NCBI RefSeq assembly: GCF_000189635.1
Contig: NW_002476246.1
Span: 248,001 to 312,000, forward strand
Length of the DNA: 64,000 bases
Direction: 5' to 3'
Source of the DNA: Tetrahymena thermophila SB210
Lineage: Eukaryota; Ciliophora; Oligohymenophorea; Hymenostomatida; Tetrahymenidae
Shown here: piece after piece, positions 10,659 through 21,128 of the stretch
Layout: each line of letters opens with the position of its first letter
Position numbering within the stretch: position 1 is the stretch's first letter
The notes under the pieces: generated by a model
Database searches by the model: none
The model's input: the letters and a program-made list of their open reading frames with translations, nothing else
What the model was told of the DNA's origin: nothing
Made by a program: the position numbers and the translations under genes

Positions 10659-13600
10659 TTTTTGGCTGTGATATTTTTAGCTATCAAAATATATTTTAAA
10701 TGAAATAACTTTTTTAATCTTTTCATTAGCTAGCTTTAATTATTAATATTTATTTGATTAATTATTCTTTTTTTATATTTTGCTTGTATTTCTTTTTATT
10801 TCTTTGTTACTATATTATTTTATCTAATTTTTTTATTTTTAACATTTACTTTTATTATTTATTTATATTTTATTACATTTTTTCCTTTAGCGAACAAGTT
10901 AATTGTTTTTTTCTTCTATATTTAAAAAGTGAAATTGGTGCAATTAGTGCGATTGGTGCATTAGGTTTAGGTAATGGTTTAGCAAAGTGCACTAATCTCT
11001 CAAATTTGGCTCTAATTCTTTAGTAAAAACAGTTTAAAAAAATGATTTAAAAACAACAAAATTAACTACTTTAATTTTTTTATAGCTTTTTATTTAATTT
11101 TTTTATTCTGCTTGTGTTTTTTAAAATTTCTTTGTTTATTTTTAATTCATTTATTTATTTTCAGCTTTTGTCTTATCTTGAATTAATTAATTTATTTATT
11201 TCTTATTATTACATATTTTTTCTTCATCTTATAAATAACTAATTAACTTCAAGTTTTTTCTTCAATATTTAAAAAGTAAAAATTAAATTGGTGATGAAAC
11301 TGCATCATGCTTAGGTTCTAGTTTAGGAAAATGTGTTTAAATCTCAAACTTGACACTTAATCTACAGTAAAAAGAGTTTGTTTATTTAGGATTATGATAT
11401 TTTTGAATATAAAAATAAATTTTTTTTCAATTTATTACCTTTTTTTTATTGTGCTTTGTTTTGTTTTTTATTTATTTATTTATTTGTTAATTTAACTCAT
11501 TGTTTTATTTTCAAGTTTTATTTTTAATTTTCAATTAATTTCTTATAACTTCATATTTTTTCTTTATCTTTTTCCTTCTAACTCTATATATTTTTTCTTT
11601 AATATTTAAAAGCGAAAATTAAATTGGTGTAAGAGGAGCATCTAAATTAGGTAAGGGTTTAAGAAAATGCTCTAATCTCTCAAATTTATCTCTAATTCTT
11701 TCGTAAAAACAGTTTTTTTTGTTTATTTCTGAAAATAAAAATGAATTTAAAATAATATAACTTAGCCTACACTTTTTTAATTTATTTATTATTTTTATTT
11801 GATTTATTTTTTTTTTTTTTTATTCTACTTATCTTTTTTATTTATTTTGTTTTTTTGTTTATTGTTTTAATTGTTTTTTTTTTATTTTCAAATTTTGCTT
11901 TATTAATAATTAATTAGTTTATTTCTTACTTCATTTTTTCCTTCAATTATCAAAATATTTTTTCTTTAATATTTAAAAAGGAGAAATTAATTTGGCGATG
12001 AAGGTGTATCATCTTTAGGTTCTCGTTTAAGAAAGTGCACTAACCTCTCAAATTTGACACTTTATCTTGAGTAAAAAGAGTTTATTTGTTTGGATTGTGA
12101 TTATTTGAATATAAAAATGGTTTTTAAAACAATATAAATAATTCTTTTCATTTATTTATTAGCTTTTATTTGATTTATTTTTCTTTTGTTTATTATGCTA
12201 GTATTATTTTTTTAAAATTTATTTCTTTGTTTGTTTGTAAATTTTATTCATTTTTTTCTTTTTAAAATTATTCTTTTATTCTTAATTGATTAATTCATTT
12301 CTTATTATTTCATTTTTTCCTTCTAACTAACTAATTCTTAACATATTTTTTCTTCAATATTTAAAAAGGTCTAATAAATTTGGTGATGAAGGTGCATCAG
12401 GCTTAGGTTCTGGCTTAGGAAAGTGCCCTAATCTCTCAAATTTGACTCTTTATCTAAGGTTTAAATTATTTATTTATTTGTTTATAAATTTAAATAATTT
12501 TTTCATTTTAGACTTTTACTATAATTATTAATTAATTAATTAAATACCGTCAATCCTCATTAATTTTCACCAACCTCCCCACCCCTACCCCCTACCCCCC
12601 TCACTGTTAAAAATATTAAGATAATATGGTGAAAATTTATGATTGTGAGAATTTATGAGGATTTACGGTAAAATAATTTATTATTATTTCATAATTAACA
12701 ATATATTTTTTCTTCAATATTTAAAAAGTGAAAATTAATTTAGTGGTGAAGGTATATAAGGTTTATGTTCTGGTTTAGGAAAATGCATTAATCTCTAAAA
12801 TTTGACACTTAATCTTGAGTAAAAATGGTTTATTTGTATTGGATTATGATATTTTGAAAATAAAAATGAATTTAAAAAAATATTACTAACTCTTTTGATT
12901 TATTTATTAATTTTTTATTTGATTTATTTTTCTTTTTAGGTTTTTTATTTATTTATTTATTTGTTTTTTAATTGAACCCATTTTTTATTTTAAACTTTTT
13001 CTAAGATGAGCTAATTCATTCATTCATTACTTATTATTTCAAATTACTTCTTCATTTTTTCTTTCTAACTAATAAATTAACTAAATATTTTTTCTTCAAT
13101 ATTTAAAAAGGGAAAATGAAATTGATGATAAAGGTGTATAAGGCTTAGGTTTAGGTTTAGAAAAGTGCAATAATCTCTCAAATTTAACACTTTTTCTTCA
13201 GTAAAAAGAGTTTATTTGCTTTGATTGTGATATTTTTGTATATAAAAACGAATTTATAACAATACAATATAATTCCTTTAAATTATTTATTAGCTTTTTA
13301 TTAGATTTATTTTTTTTTTTATTCTGTTAGCATTTATTATTTATTTATTTTATTATTTCTTTGTTTATTTGTTAATTCAACTCATTTTTCATTCTCAACT
13401 TTTAATTTTATTATTATTTCATATTTTTTTCTTTTTAAAAGGGAAAATTAAATTGGTGTAATTGGCGGATTAAGCTTAGGTTCTGGTTTAGGAAAGTGCA
13501 CTAATCTCTCAAATTTAACACTTTATCTATCGTAAAAAAATTTTATTTGTTTTGGATTGTAATATTTCTGAATATAAAAATGAATTTTAAAAAAATATAA

Positions 13601-14859
13601 CTACTCTTTTAATTTTTTTTTAGCTTTTTATTTGATTTATTTTTCTTTGTTTTATTTAATTTATTTGTTTGTTAATTTATCTCATTTTTTATTTTCAAAT
13701 TTTACTTTTATTATTAATTTAATAATAATTCTTTCATTTCTAATTATTTCATATTTTTTTTCAATTTTTCTTTCTAATCAACTAATTAATTTTATATTTT
13801 TCTTTAATTTTTAAAAGTGGAAATGAAATTGGCGATGAAGGTACATCAGGATTAGGTTCTGGCTTAGGGAAGTGCATTAATCTCTCAAATTTGTATCTTG
13901 ATCTAGGGTAAAACAGTTATTTATTTTGGATTGTGATATTTTTTAATATAAAAATGAATTAAAAAAAACATAATTAACTAACTCTATTAATTAAATTATC
14001 AGCTTTTTATAGGATTTATTTTAATTTTTAATTTATTTTGTAGAGTTTTTTTATTTTTTTCTTTCTTTCTTTCTTTTTTGTAAATTAATTTAACTCATTT
14101 TTTCATTATCAACTATTGTTTTTATTATTAATTAATTTTTTATTATTTCATCATTTTTTCCTTCTAATTAACTAATCAATAAAATATATATTTTTCTTCA
14201 ATAATTAAAAAGTGCAAATAGAATTGGTGATATAGGTGTATAAGGCTTAGGCTCTGGTTTAGGAAAATGCACTAATCTCTCAGATTTAAGCCTTAATCTA
14301 CAGTAAAAATAGTTTATTTATTTTGGATTGTGATATTTTTGAAAATAAAAATCAATTTAAAACAATATAATTGACACTTTTAATTTATTTATTTATTTAT
14401 TAGCTATTTATTAGATTTATTTTTCACTTTTTTATTTTATTATTTCATATTTTTTCATTCTAACTCTATTTATTTTTCTTCAATATTTTTAAAGTATAAA
14501 TTAAATTGGTGATAAAGGTGTATCAGGCTTATGTTTTAGTTTAAGAAAATGTGTTAATCTCTCAAATTTGACCCTTAATTTTTAGTAAAAACAATTTATT
14601 TGTTTTTGATTATGATCCTTTTGAAAATAAAAAGGAATTTAAAACAATATAAATAACTCTTTTAATTAATTAATTAATTTATTAACTATTTAATTATTTG
14701 ACTTATTTTTCTTTTTATTTATTATGCTAAAATTTTAATTATTTATTGATTTAAAATATTATATTAAATTTAAAATTTAATTCTATTTATTTTTTTAGTA
14801 ATTTAAACTAATTTATATTAATAGTAGAAACTAAGTCAACAAATAAAAATATATTTTGA
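7347..14859 (+). CDS. Leucine-rich-repeat protein, one LRR per exon (>=21 exons; 5' end unresolved)
   Basis: Twenty homologous exons encode LRRs of ribonuclease-inhibitor type with consensus N-x-I-G-D-E-G-A-S-G-L-G-S-G-L followed by G-K-C-T-N-L-S-N-L-T-L-x-L. Exon starts are 7347, 7671, 8242, 8640, 9046, 9382, 9788, 10154, 10515, 10930, 11277, 11613, 11981, 12369, 12729, 13111, 13442, 13818, 14213 and 14495. Eighteen are exactly 90 nt; those at 8242 and 10930 are 108 and 93 nt. All begin and end in phase 2, follow a T-rich tract ending AAAAG or similar, and are followed by GTAAAA/GTAAAT (GTTTAA once). None has an in-frame TGA or frameshift, so the reading frame is under selection. A likely terminal exon, 14799-14859, adds about 20 residues and a TGA. 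The product would be a curved LRR solenoid of at least 600 residues, with no visible membrane anchor. Partner and function are unknown. The first exon with ATG is not identified. Confidence 0.82.
9552..9597. repeat. ATTT microsatellite in LRR intron
   Basis: About eleven consecutive ATTT units lie in the intron between the exons at 9382 and 9788. A similar run is at 10622-10663. Shorter versions occur in most introns of the array. Confidence 0.9.
10622..10663. repeat. ATTT microsatellite in LRR intron
   Basis: About ten consecutive TTTA units lie in the intron following the exon at 10515. Confidence 0.9.
12547..12668. mobile_element. TA-flanked inverted-repeat element (MITE-like), copy 1
   Basis: This 122-bp element lies inside an LRR-gene intron. 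Its left end (12547-12570, starting ccgtcaatcctcatt) and the reverse complement of its right end (12645-12668) match at 21 of 24 positions. It is bounded on both sides by TA, the target duplication typical of Tc1/mariner-type elements. It has no coding capacity. The middle carries an unusual C-run tract (C4, C4, C5, C6). It belongs with the 121-bp element at 27309-27429: same flanks, nearly the same length, and related end sequence. Tc1/mariner relationship is inferred from the ends only. Confidence 0.75.
12577..12600 (-). other. Predicted G-quadruplex motif
   Basis: The minus strand reads G6-TA-G5-TA-G4-T-G4, a textbook short-loop quadruplex motif. It sits within the inverted-repeat element in an otherwise extremely AT-rich intron. 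Folding is predicted from sequence only. Confidence 0.7.
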
Positions 14860-15782
14860 AAGAAAAATGCCTTAAATATAAAAGATTAGTTGCATTATAA
14901 ATATAAAAGTGATGAAATAGGATGAATAAATATAAATTTATTTGAATATAGATAAATGCTATTCAAAAATTTAGTGAATTGAGATCACTATTTTTTTTGA
15001 ATGGCTGATTTGTTTGAACATTATTTATTTAAAAATAAATAAATAATTTTATAATAGAATTTAATTAATTAATTAATAATATTTATAATAATTTTAATTT
15101 ATATCAATCTTTATTTATGATTTTTCTATTAAATTTTTAATTAATTTTTGCCTTTTTTAAAAATTTTTCTTCAAAAAAATTTAAAAATTTATTAAAAAAA
15201 AATTATTTTTAAAATTTTCAAAAATAGTAGTAAGCGTTGCCTTCATAAATAAGAAAATAATAATCAAATATTATCATTAGAATAAATATTTTAAAAGAAA
15301 AGTTACAAATTAAAGTTAATCTCATATAAATTTATTTTAATAATTTAAAAAATGTTCTCTGCTGTTAAATTATTTAAAGAAAAAACATTAAAATTTTACA
15401 CGTATAAATATTAGATAACCAATTTAAATTTTGTTTTACTTATTAAACATTTTATATTTTAGGTATTATAACAAAATTTATTTATTTAACTATGAAATTT
15501 ACATAATTTAATTGCCTAATTTTAAAAAAATTAATTTTACAAATATTATATAGTTTCTTGTTGTGTGTTTATTTAAAAACTAATTTTGTAATTTTATATA
15601 ATTTGTAATATACAAAATTTTTTGATTTGTATTTCGTACTCATTTTTATAATTATTTACTTTTTAATTAGAAAAAATGGTAATAAATTTTTTACAAATAT
15701 ATTAACTTAATTAAATGGTTGTTCGGGTGCCTTAATAAAGAACTTAATGACTGTTTGATTAGTTATCTAGCTAGCTATTCTA
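14860..15782. other. Convergent intergenic region
   Basis: About 920 bp lies between the 3' ends of the LRR gene (+) and mannosidase A (-). It is nearly pure A/T with TTAA-type runs. Its right part (from about 15300) resembles the 3' flank of mannosidase B (20700-21128), including a gggtgcctta motif near the stop codon. No gene is seen. Confidence 0.5.
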
Positions 15783-18700
15783 TCAGTCAACAAACGATAT
15801 TTTAAAAACCCTTAACTGTAAAGGCTTGATTGTCATACTATTTGTTTCTTTTTTTAGATTTAATAAAAATTTAATAAGTAAGTGTTCCATCCAAAATAAT
15901 TTAAAAATTTTATTTACATTTTTCTTAGTCCAAATTTGACTAAATTGAGGGCTAGAAGATTTATCCATCATCAGCTTTCCATTTATATTTATTTTAAAGC
16001 ATTGCTTATTTGCTTTGATTTGCAGTCAATGTCAACTCGTCTAAGATTTAGAATTTAGAATCTAATTTAAACTCAGCATTTTCGAAATCATGAATATTAT
16101 AAAGTCTCAAAGTATAATAATCTTCAAATTATTTAAGGTATACCCTTAAATAAGGATTTTTATTTGAAACCAAGGGTGAATTCTCAAATAAATTGTTAAA
16201 GTCTTGAGATAATTAAAATTTTTTTTTGCTTGTCTTCGAAATAAAGATTTAATTAGCAGAATCCAAGTGGTTTTATATTAATCTTCCTGTACTTTCTTTC
16301 TCTTTTTCAAAAATTATATAATGTCTGACTTTCTGTTAAAGCCCCTATTTAGGTTTGATATCATCAAATTCATTTAGACTCTCTGATACACCTTTATCAT
16401 CATCCTTCAGAGTTCTTTTTTAAGAATAAAAAATTTCTCATATTTAAAATTCATTTGAATTAATTAATTACCTTCTGTGTATCATAATTTCTATTTCACC
16501 TTCATTTAAGGAGGTACCACCTTATGATCTATCATTAACTACAAGTACCCTTTACTTAGTTTGTGTGTCTTCCAATCCAATTATAGCACCGATTGGGTAA
16601 TAGTTTCCACTCACAGGATCTGTTTACTGTTTTAAAAAAATTTTGGATGGATTAATAAGTTATTTAAATAATCATAGATAGCTTTTACATTTAAAACCCA
16701 TGTATTTCTGTAATTAATTTATCTTTATTATAATTCTAAGCCATTAGAATCGGTAAAGAATTTTCTATCGTTTTTATAATTTGTATTTATAAGCATCACA
16801 ACTTCTTTTCCAATACCATCATCAACATCTATGGAGTGAATAAATGTTTCAACTTCGCATACTTGTTTTTATGGGTAAATCGAGGAGAATCTTAGTTGAG
16901 TGGTAGTTTTTGTTCCATCCAATAAAACTACAGTAACAACTTCTCCTTAATAAACAGTCTAATATTTTTATTATTGAAAAATAAATAAAACTTTTATTAT
17001 TGAAAAATAAAATTTACTGCAGATTTTATTTCAGAATAAGGCATGTTAGGAGTTTGAGCTGGTCTGAAGACATATGCTCCTGAAGGTTAGTGAACTTCAG
17101 TGGAAGACATATAAAAATTATATTGAATTTAGAAACTAGATTAAAATGACTTTTTAGTTTTTGATGAGTGATGCTAATTAATATTTTATTAAAGAAATTT
17201 AAACATAAAACAATTTAGTGTAATATAAAAAAATTAGATTTGGTTCTGAAAATAGATACCACTTGTTTAGCAAAATTGATGGAATTTTTAAAATTTTGTT
17301 AAAACTTCACTCACTGATAAAGGAATACAAGTAAAAGCTTATCAAATTCCTTAAATTCCAAATGAAACAAAGGAATAACCCAAATTAATTTTAATCTAAA
17401 ATTCAAAACGATTAATAATAAATTTAGTTAATTTTTTCTTTAAATCAACGCACTAAATTTTGCTAATTATAAATAAAAATGGCAATTTACTTTTTAAGAA
17501 AAGAATTTATTTGATTTGATGTGGTCATTTTTGATTTATTTTTTTTCCCTAGTAGAAAGTGTGAAATTTAAGGTCATTGTATCTATTGATAAGGATTAGC
17601 TTTGAGATAAATCAATATTTATTTAGTCAGAAGATTATTCTTTTTTAAGAGGTTTTACAATAGAGTTTTTCTCAACATTAATTTTTATCTTATAATATTA
17701 GAATGAGTAACCTTCAAATTTATCTACAAAGTACAAGTCGCAATCGTTATCATCTTATGGATTTGAGCAAATAACATCAGCTTTATATATTGGAAAATCA
17801 TGTTAAAAAATTATTTTAAAACAATTTATTAATTTCTTGATAAATTAAACTAAAAAATTTATTAAATACCAGCTATTTAAGAATTTTCAACATTTAAAAC
17901 TAACAATGAAATAGGTGGGACCTTTATTCTTGTAAGTTATTATCTTGTCGTTGATGGATTATATATCATTAGCAGGACTGGTAAACCTTAGCTTAGCTAT
18001 TATTAGGTTATATCGCATTAAGTAATAGTGGCATTCCAATTACATTAAACATAATCAATATCTTTTTCGTTTATTTATTTCTCAGTATATTCTTGTAATA
18101 AAGGATGTAATTAATCTCTAATCAAAGAATATCCATTGTTTAATCGTTGAATGTAATCATAAGCTACTTTTTACCTTTCTGTACCCGTAATTGCATCATG
18201 ATGCATCATCATGGCAACTTGCTAATTAATTATTATAATAAGAAGGTTAAAATAAGATTTAATTAATATAAAGGATTTTTTATATCAAAAAACTTTTTTT
18301 AAAAAGAAAACTGATTTTTATCTATATTATTTTTTTTTGCATATATCATTAAAAATTACAAATTAGCTTAAATAGAAATGTTAATTAATTATATGAAAAT
18401 AAGAAAGAATGGGAAAGCTATTGCATTTTTGGTCATGTTTGGTTTGTTAGAAGAGTTATAAATTTTAATTAATTAATTAATTTTCTCATTTTATCTATCA
18501 TTTCTATTAATCATTAATAAGGTAAGGTTGGTTACCTGTTCAAAATTTTGCAAAGCTTTAAAGATATCTTGATAGTTGTTTTTGAATTGATTTGATATTT
18601 TTAATATTGACTCAACTGAGAAAATATTTCTAATAGCCTGTAAGTATCTTCCTGAATCTTTAGTAAATCCTTTAATTGATGGACGGGAAGTGAAATATCC

Positions 18701-20146
18701 CGTCCAATAAGCACTAGCTTTATCAGCATAAGGAAGAAAATCATATTTATTAACAGGATAAGACTCATTTTATTTTTATAATTCTTTTAAGTAATTTGAT
18801 GGAGTTGAATATAGTATTTTCATATTGTATTAGTCGTTGTGAGAATTAATGTATTCCATTAGTAAATCCATGTTTTCATAATAAATATTTGCTTTGCTAT
18901 AAGCAAAATCATCACCCATAGTGTGCAAGAGATGTTTGCCTCTATAGTATTGATTCATTGTTTGAAAGTATTAAACAAATTCTTAAGCCTTTTAAGCAAT
19001 ATTTTATTTAGTGACTGGTTAGTCAGTTTCAAAAGAAAAATCTAATTATTTAATAAAATGAAAATCTTAACAAATTCTATTCATAAAGCATATTCAATTC
19101 TAATAACATAAATAAAACTTATTATCAATTTATTTTTCTAATATTTCTTAAAAGATAAAGTATGATTTCATAAAAAAATAAATAGCTATATGAATTCAGG
19201 GGGTGTGTATGCAAAACAATTTTTTAAAAGTCTATTTATTAAATTTAAAATGAAGGCTATTTCTTTACCCAACATTTTTTCTCATATCCCTACCCTCCCC
19301 TTTAAATTTATAAAGTCCTTTTAAAGGAGTTTATTTCTTCTTGATATTAATTGTATGAATTAAATAATAATTTAGATACTTTGAGGAGGAGAGTAATGCT
19401 TGTAATTGACTGCTGAAAATATGTAATTTTGTTCCCCTGAATTTTGTTCAGGTGACCATATCATTTCGAATTCTTTATTTTAAGACCTTTAAGCATAATC
19501 CTAATAGTCAATTCTAGCAAACCACTATGCATTTAAACCCATTTAGCTGTATAAAGCTGCATTCGAGTTTTGATGTCCAAAAGGATCTATTTACCAGCCA
19601 ACAGTAGGAGTTATGTTAAGTTTATCTTAAACCCATAAATGACCTACAGTCATATTTTCTATTATGTCCTCAAAGTATGCTGTAGCTTCATCATGCATAA
19701 CCCATCCACCATTCAATATTTCTATTTATCCACTTTAAACTAAGCTTTTATAAGTATCCCTTTACTCCTCTGTTAAACTATCCCACCAAATATCTAGATA
19801 ACCTATTTCAACTTAGTTAAATTTTCTGAAAGGGCTTTTCTAAACTTCAGTAAAAACAGAGTTTAAAATGTTTTTTACAGCTTTTTTTCATATTTAATAA
19901 ATAAATTAAAGGATCTTTTAAAAGTTTCATTGATATAATTTGCTGATTTAAATATTATTATTTTTATTTAAATGTACCTCCTTAGCCTTTAAATGGACTA
20001 GGGTTATTATATAATTCTTATATGCTAAAAATCCATCCATAATCATCATGAGAATGAGGAATCAAATGTACATGAACTGTATCCTGCTATCCAAGAAATG
20101 CTACAGTAAAAGAAATTAGAAAAATTAATAAATTGTATCCTTTCAT
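15783..20146 (-). CDS. GH38 alpha-mannosidase A, lysosomal type (10 exons, 986 aa)
   Basis: Exons (high to low): 19978-20146, 19380-19880, 18536-19041, 17870-18221, 17491-17780, 17018-17173, 16689-16958, 16472-16626, 15918-16414 and 15783-15847. They sum to 987 codons with all phases agreeing. The start MKGYNLLIFLISFTVAFLG is a signal peptide. Glycoside hydrolase family 38 hallmarks follow: [12 protein letters not shown] with zinc ligands His33 and Asp35, ILNGGWVMHDEA, QIDPFGHQ with the catalytic nucleophile Asp155, HTMGDDF, YFTSRPSIKG, and MHHDAITGTE with zinc ligand His400. Distal motifs YYPIGAIIGL and VVNDRSQGGTSL also fit lysosomal-type enzymes. It should remove terminal alpha-mannose from N-glycans in lysosomes or secreted fluid. 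It is tandem with copy B. Its 317-nt intron 5 is absent from B, C and D, and A is about 15 residues longer there; that junction is the least certain. Confidence 0.92.
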
Positions 20147-21128
20147 ATTTTATATGACGTTTTTGATTTAATGTATTTGTTTTTCTCTTTAATCTAAAAT
20201 TAAAAATAAATAGTAATGTCTGATAATATATTTATCTATTAACGATTTTAAAAACGAATTATATCAGACATAAATTTTTTGTTGTGATAGCTAATTTTTA
20301 ATTAACTTTTTATGACATATTGCACTAAATTAAATTTGTTATCTAAATACAAATATAAAGAAGTTTAGTGGTGAAAAAAAGTATTTAAAAAGTAGAAATC
20401 ATTTTAAAATTGTAATAATTTACAAAATAATTAATCTAATTTTATAAATATATGGTACGGAAAAATTCTATGCTAATGAATATTTTATAATAATTCCTAC
20501 TTATAGAAATAGTGTTGGATAAATTAAAAGGAAATCTATAAATTGATAATTAAAACCAATACAGCATTTTAATAAAATAAATACCTTGTTTTCTCAAATT
20601 CTAGTTTTTAGTTTAAATACATTGTAATCATATTATTTAATATTAAATTTTGTATCTTAATTGTATTTAAATATCTGAGTGTTAGTTAATATATGGGGAT
20701 TTACAATATTTAAAGAAAATATTTTATAATTTTATAAATACAATTGTAAAGTAGTAAATTAAATTAATCTTTTTCACTTATAAAACATTTAATATTTTAT
20801 ATTTTGAAACATAATTAAATAAGAAATTTATATTATATATTAATTTATTTTTTTAATTTTTACAAATAGTGTGTCAAACTTTCTTCATCTTCATTTAAAA
20901 TCTTTATTTTATAATATTATAATATCATAAATAATTTTTTACAATTTAAAGTATTCAACAATTTTTAAATTCTTGTTTAAAGCTCATTTTTTATGATAAT
21001 TTACTTCTTTCTAATTTAAAAAAAATGATAAAAAAATTTCTACGAATTTCTTACCTTAATTAAATGATTGATAGGGTGCCTTAATTGAGAAGTTTACTAC
21101 TCTATTTGCCTTCTAATCAGCTATTCTA
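20147..21128. other. Spacer between mannosidases A and B
   Basis: About 980 bp holds the promoter of A and the 3' flank of B, both on the minus strand. It is AT-rich with no supportable open frame. Confidence 0.5.

Larger units (their letters stand above)
7347..14584 (+). repeat. Tandem array of 20 exon+intron units (~300-400 bp each)
   Basis: Each unit contains the ~90-nt LRR exon. A conserved intron head follows, of the type GTAAAAACAGTTTTTTTGTTT then a ttgtgatatttttgaata block. After that come a variable T-rich middle (often ATTT microsatellite) and a conserved tail (tttcttcaatatttaaaaag). Intron lengths run from 192 to 481 nt. The introns are much more diverged than the exons. The array therefore grew by duplication of complete exon+intron modules. 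The 481-nt second intron (7761-8241) is long enough to hide a lost exon. Confidence 0.85.

Noticed and set aside
7347-14584. Tandem ~350-bp units considered as satellite DNA or a CRISPR-like array
   Set aside because: The conserved part is a protein-coding exon with splice sites and a preserved frame, and the intervening sequences are diverged introns, not unique spacers of uniform length.
19190-19320. G-run and C-run pair in mannosidase A intron 2, resembling the ends of an inserted element
   Set aside because: No terminal inverted repeats or target duplication could be found on either side.
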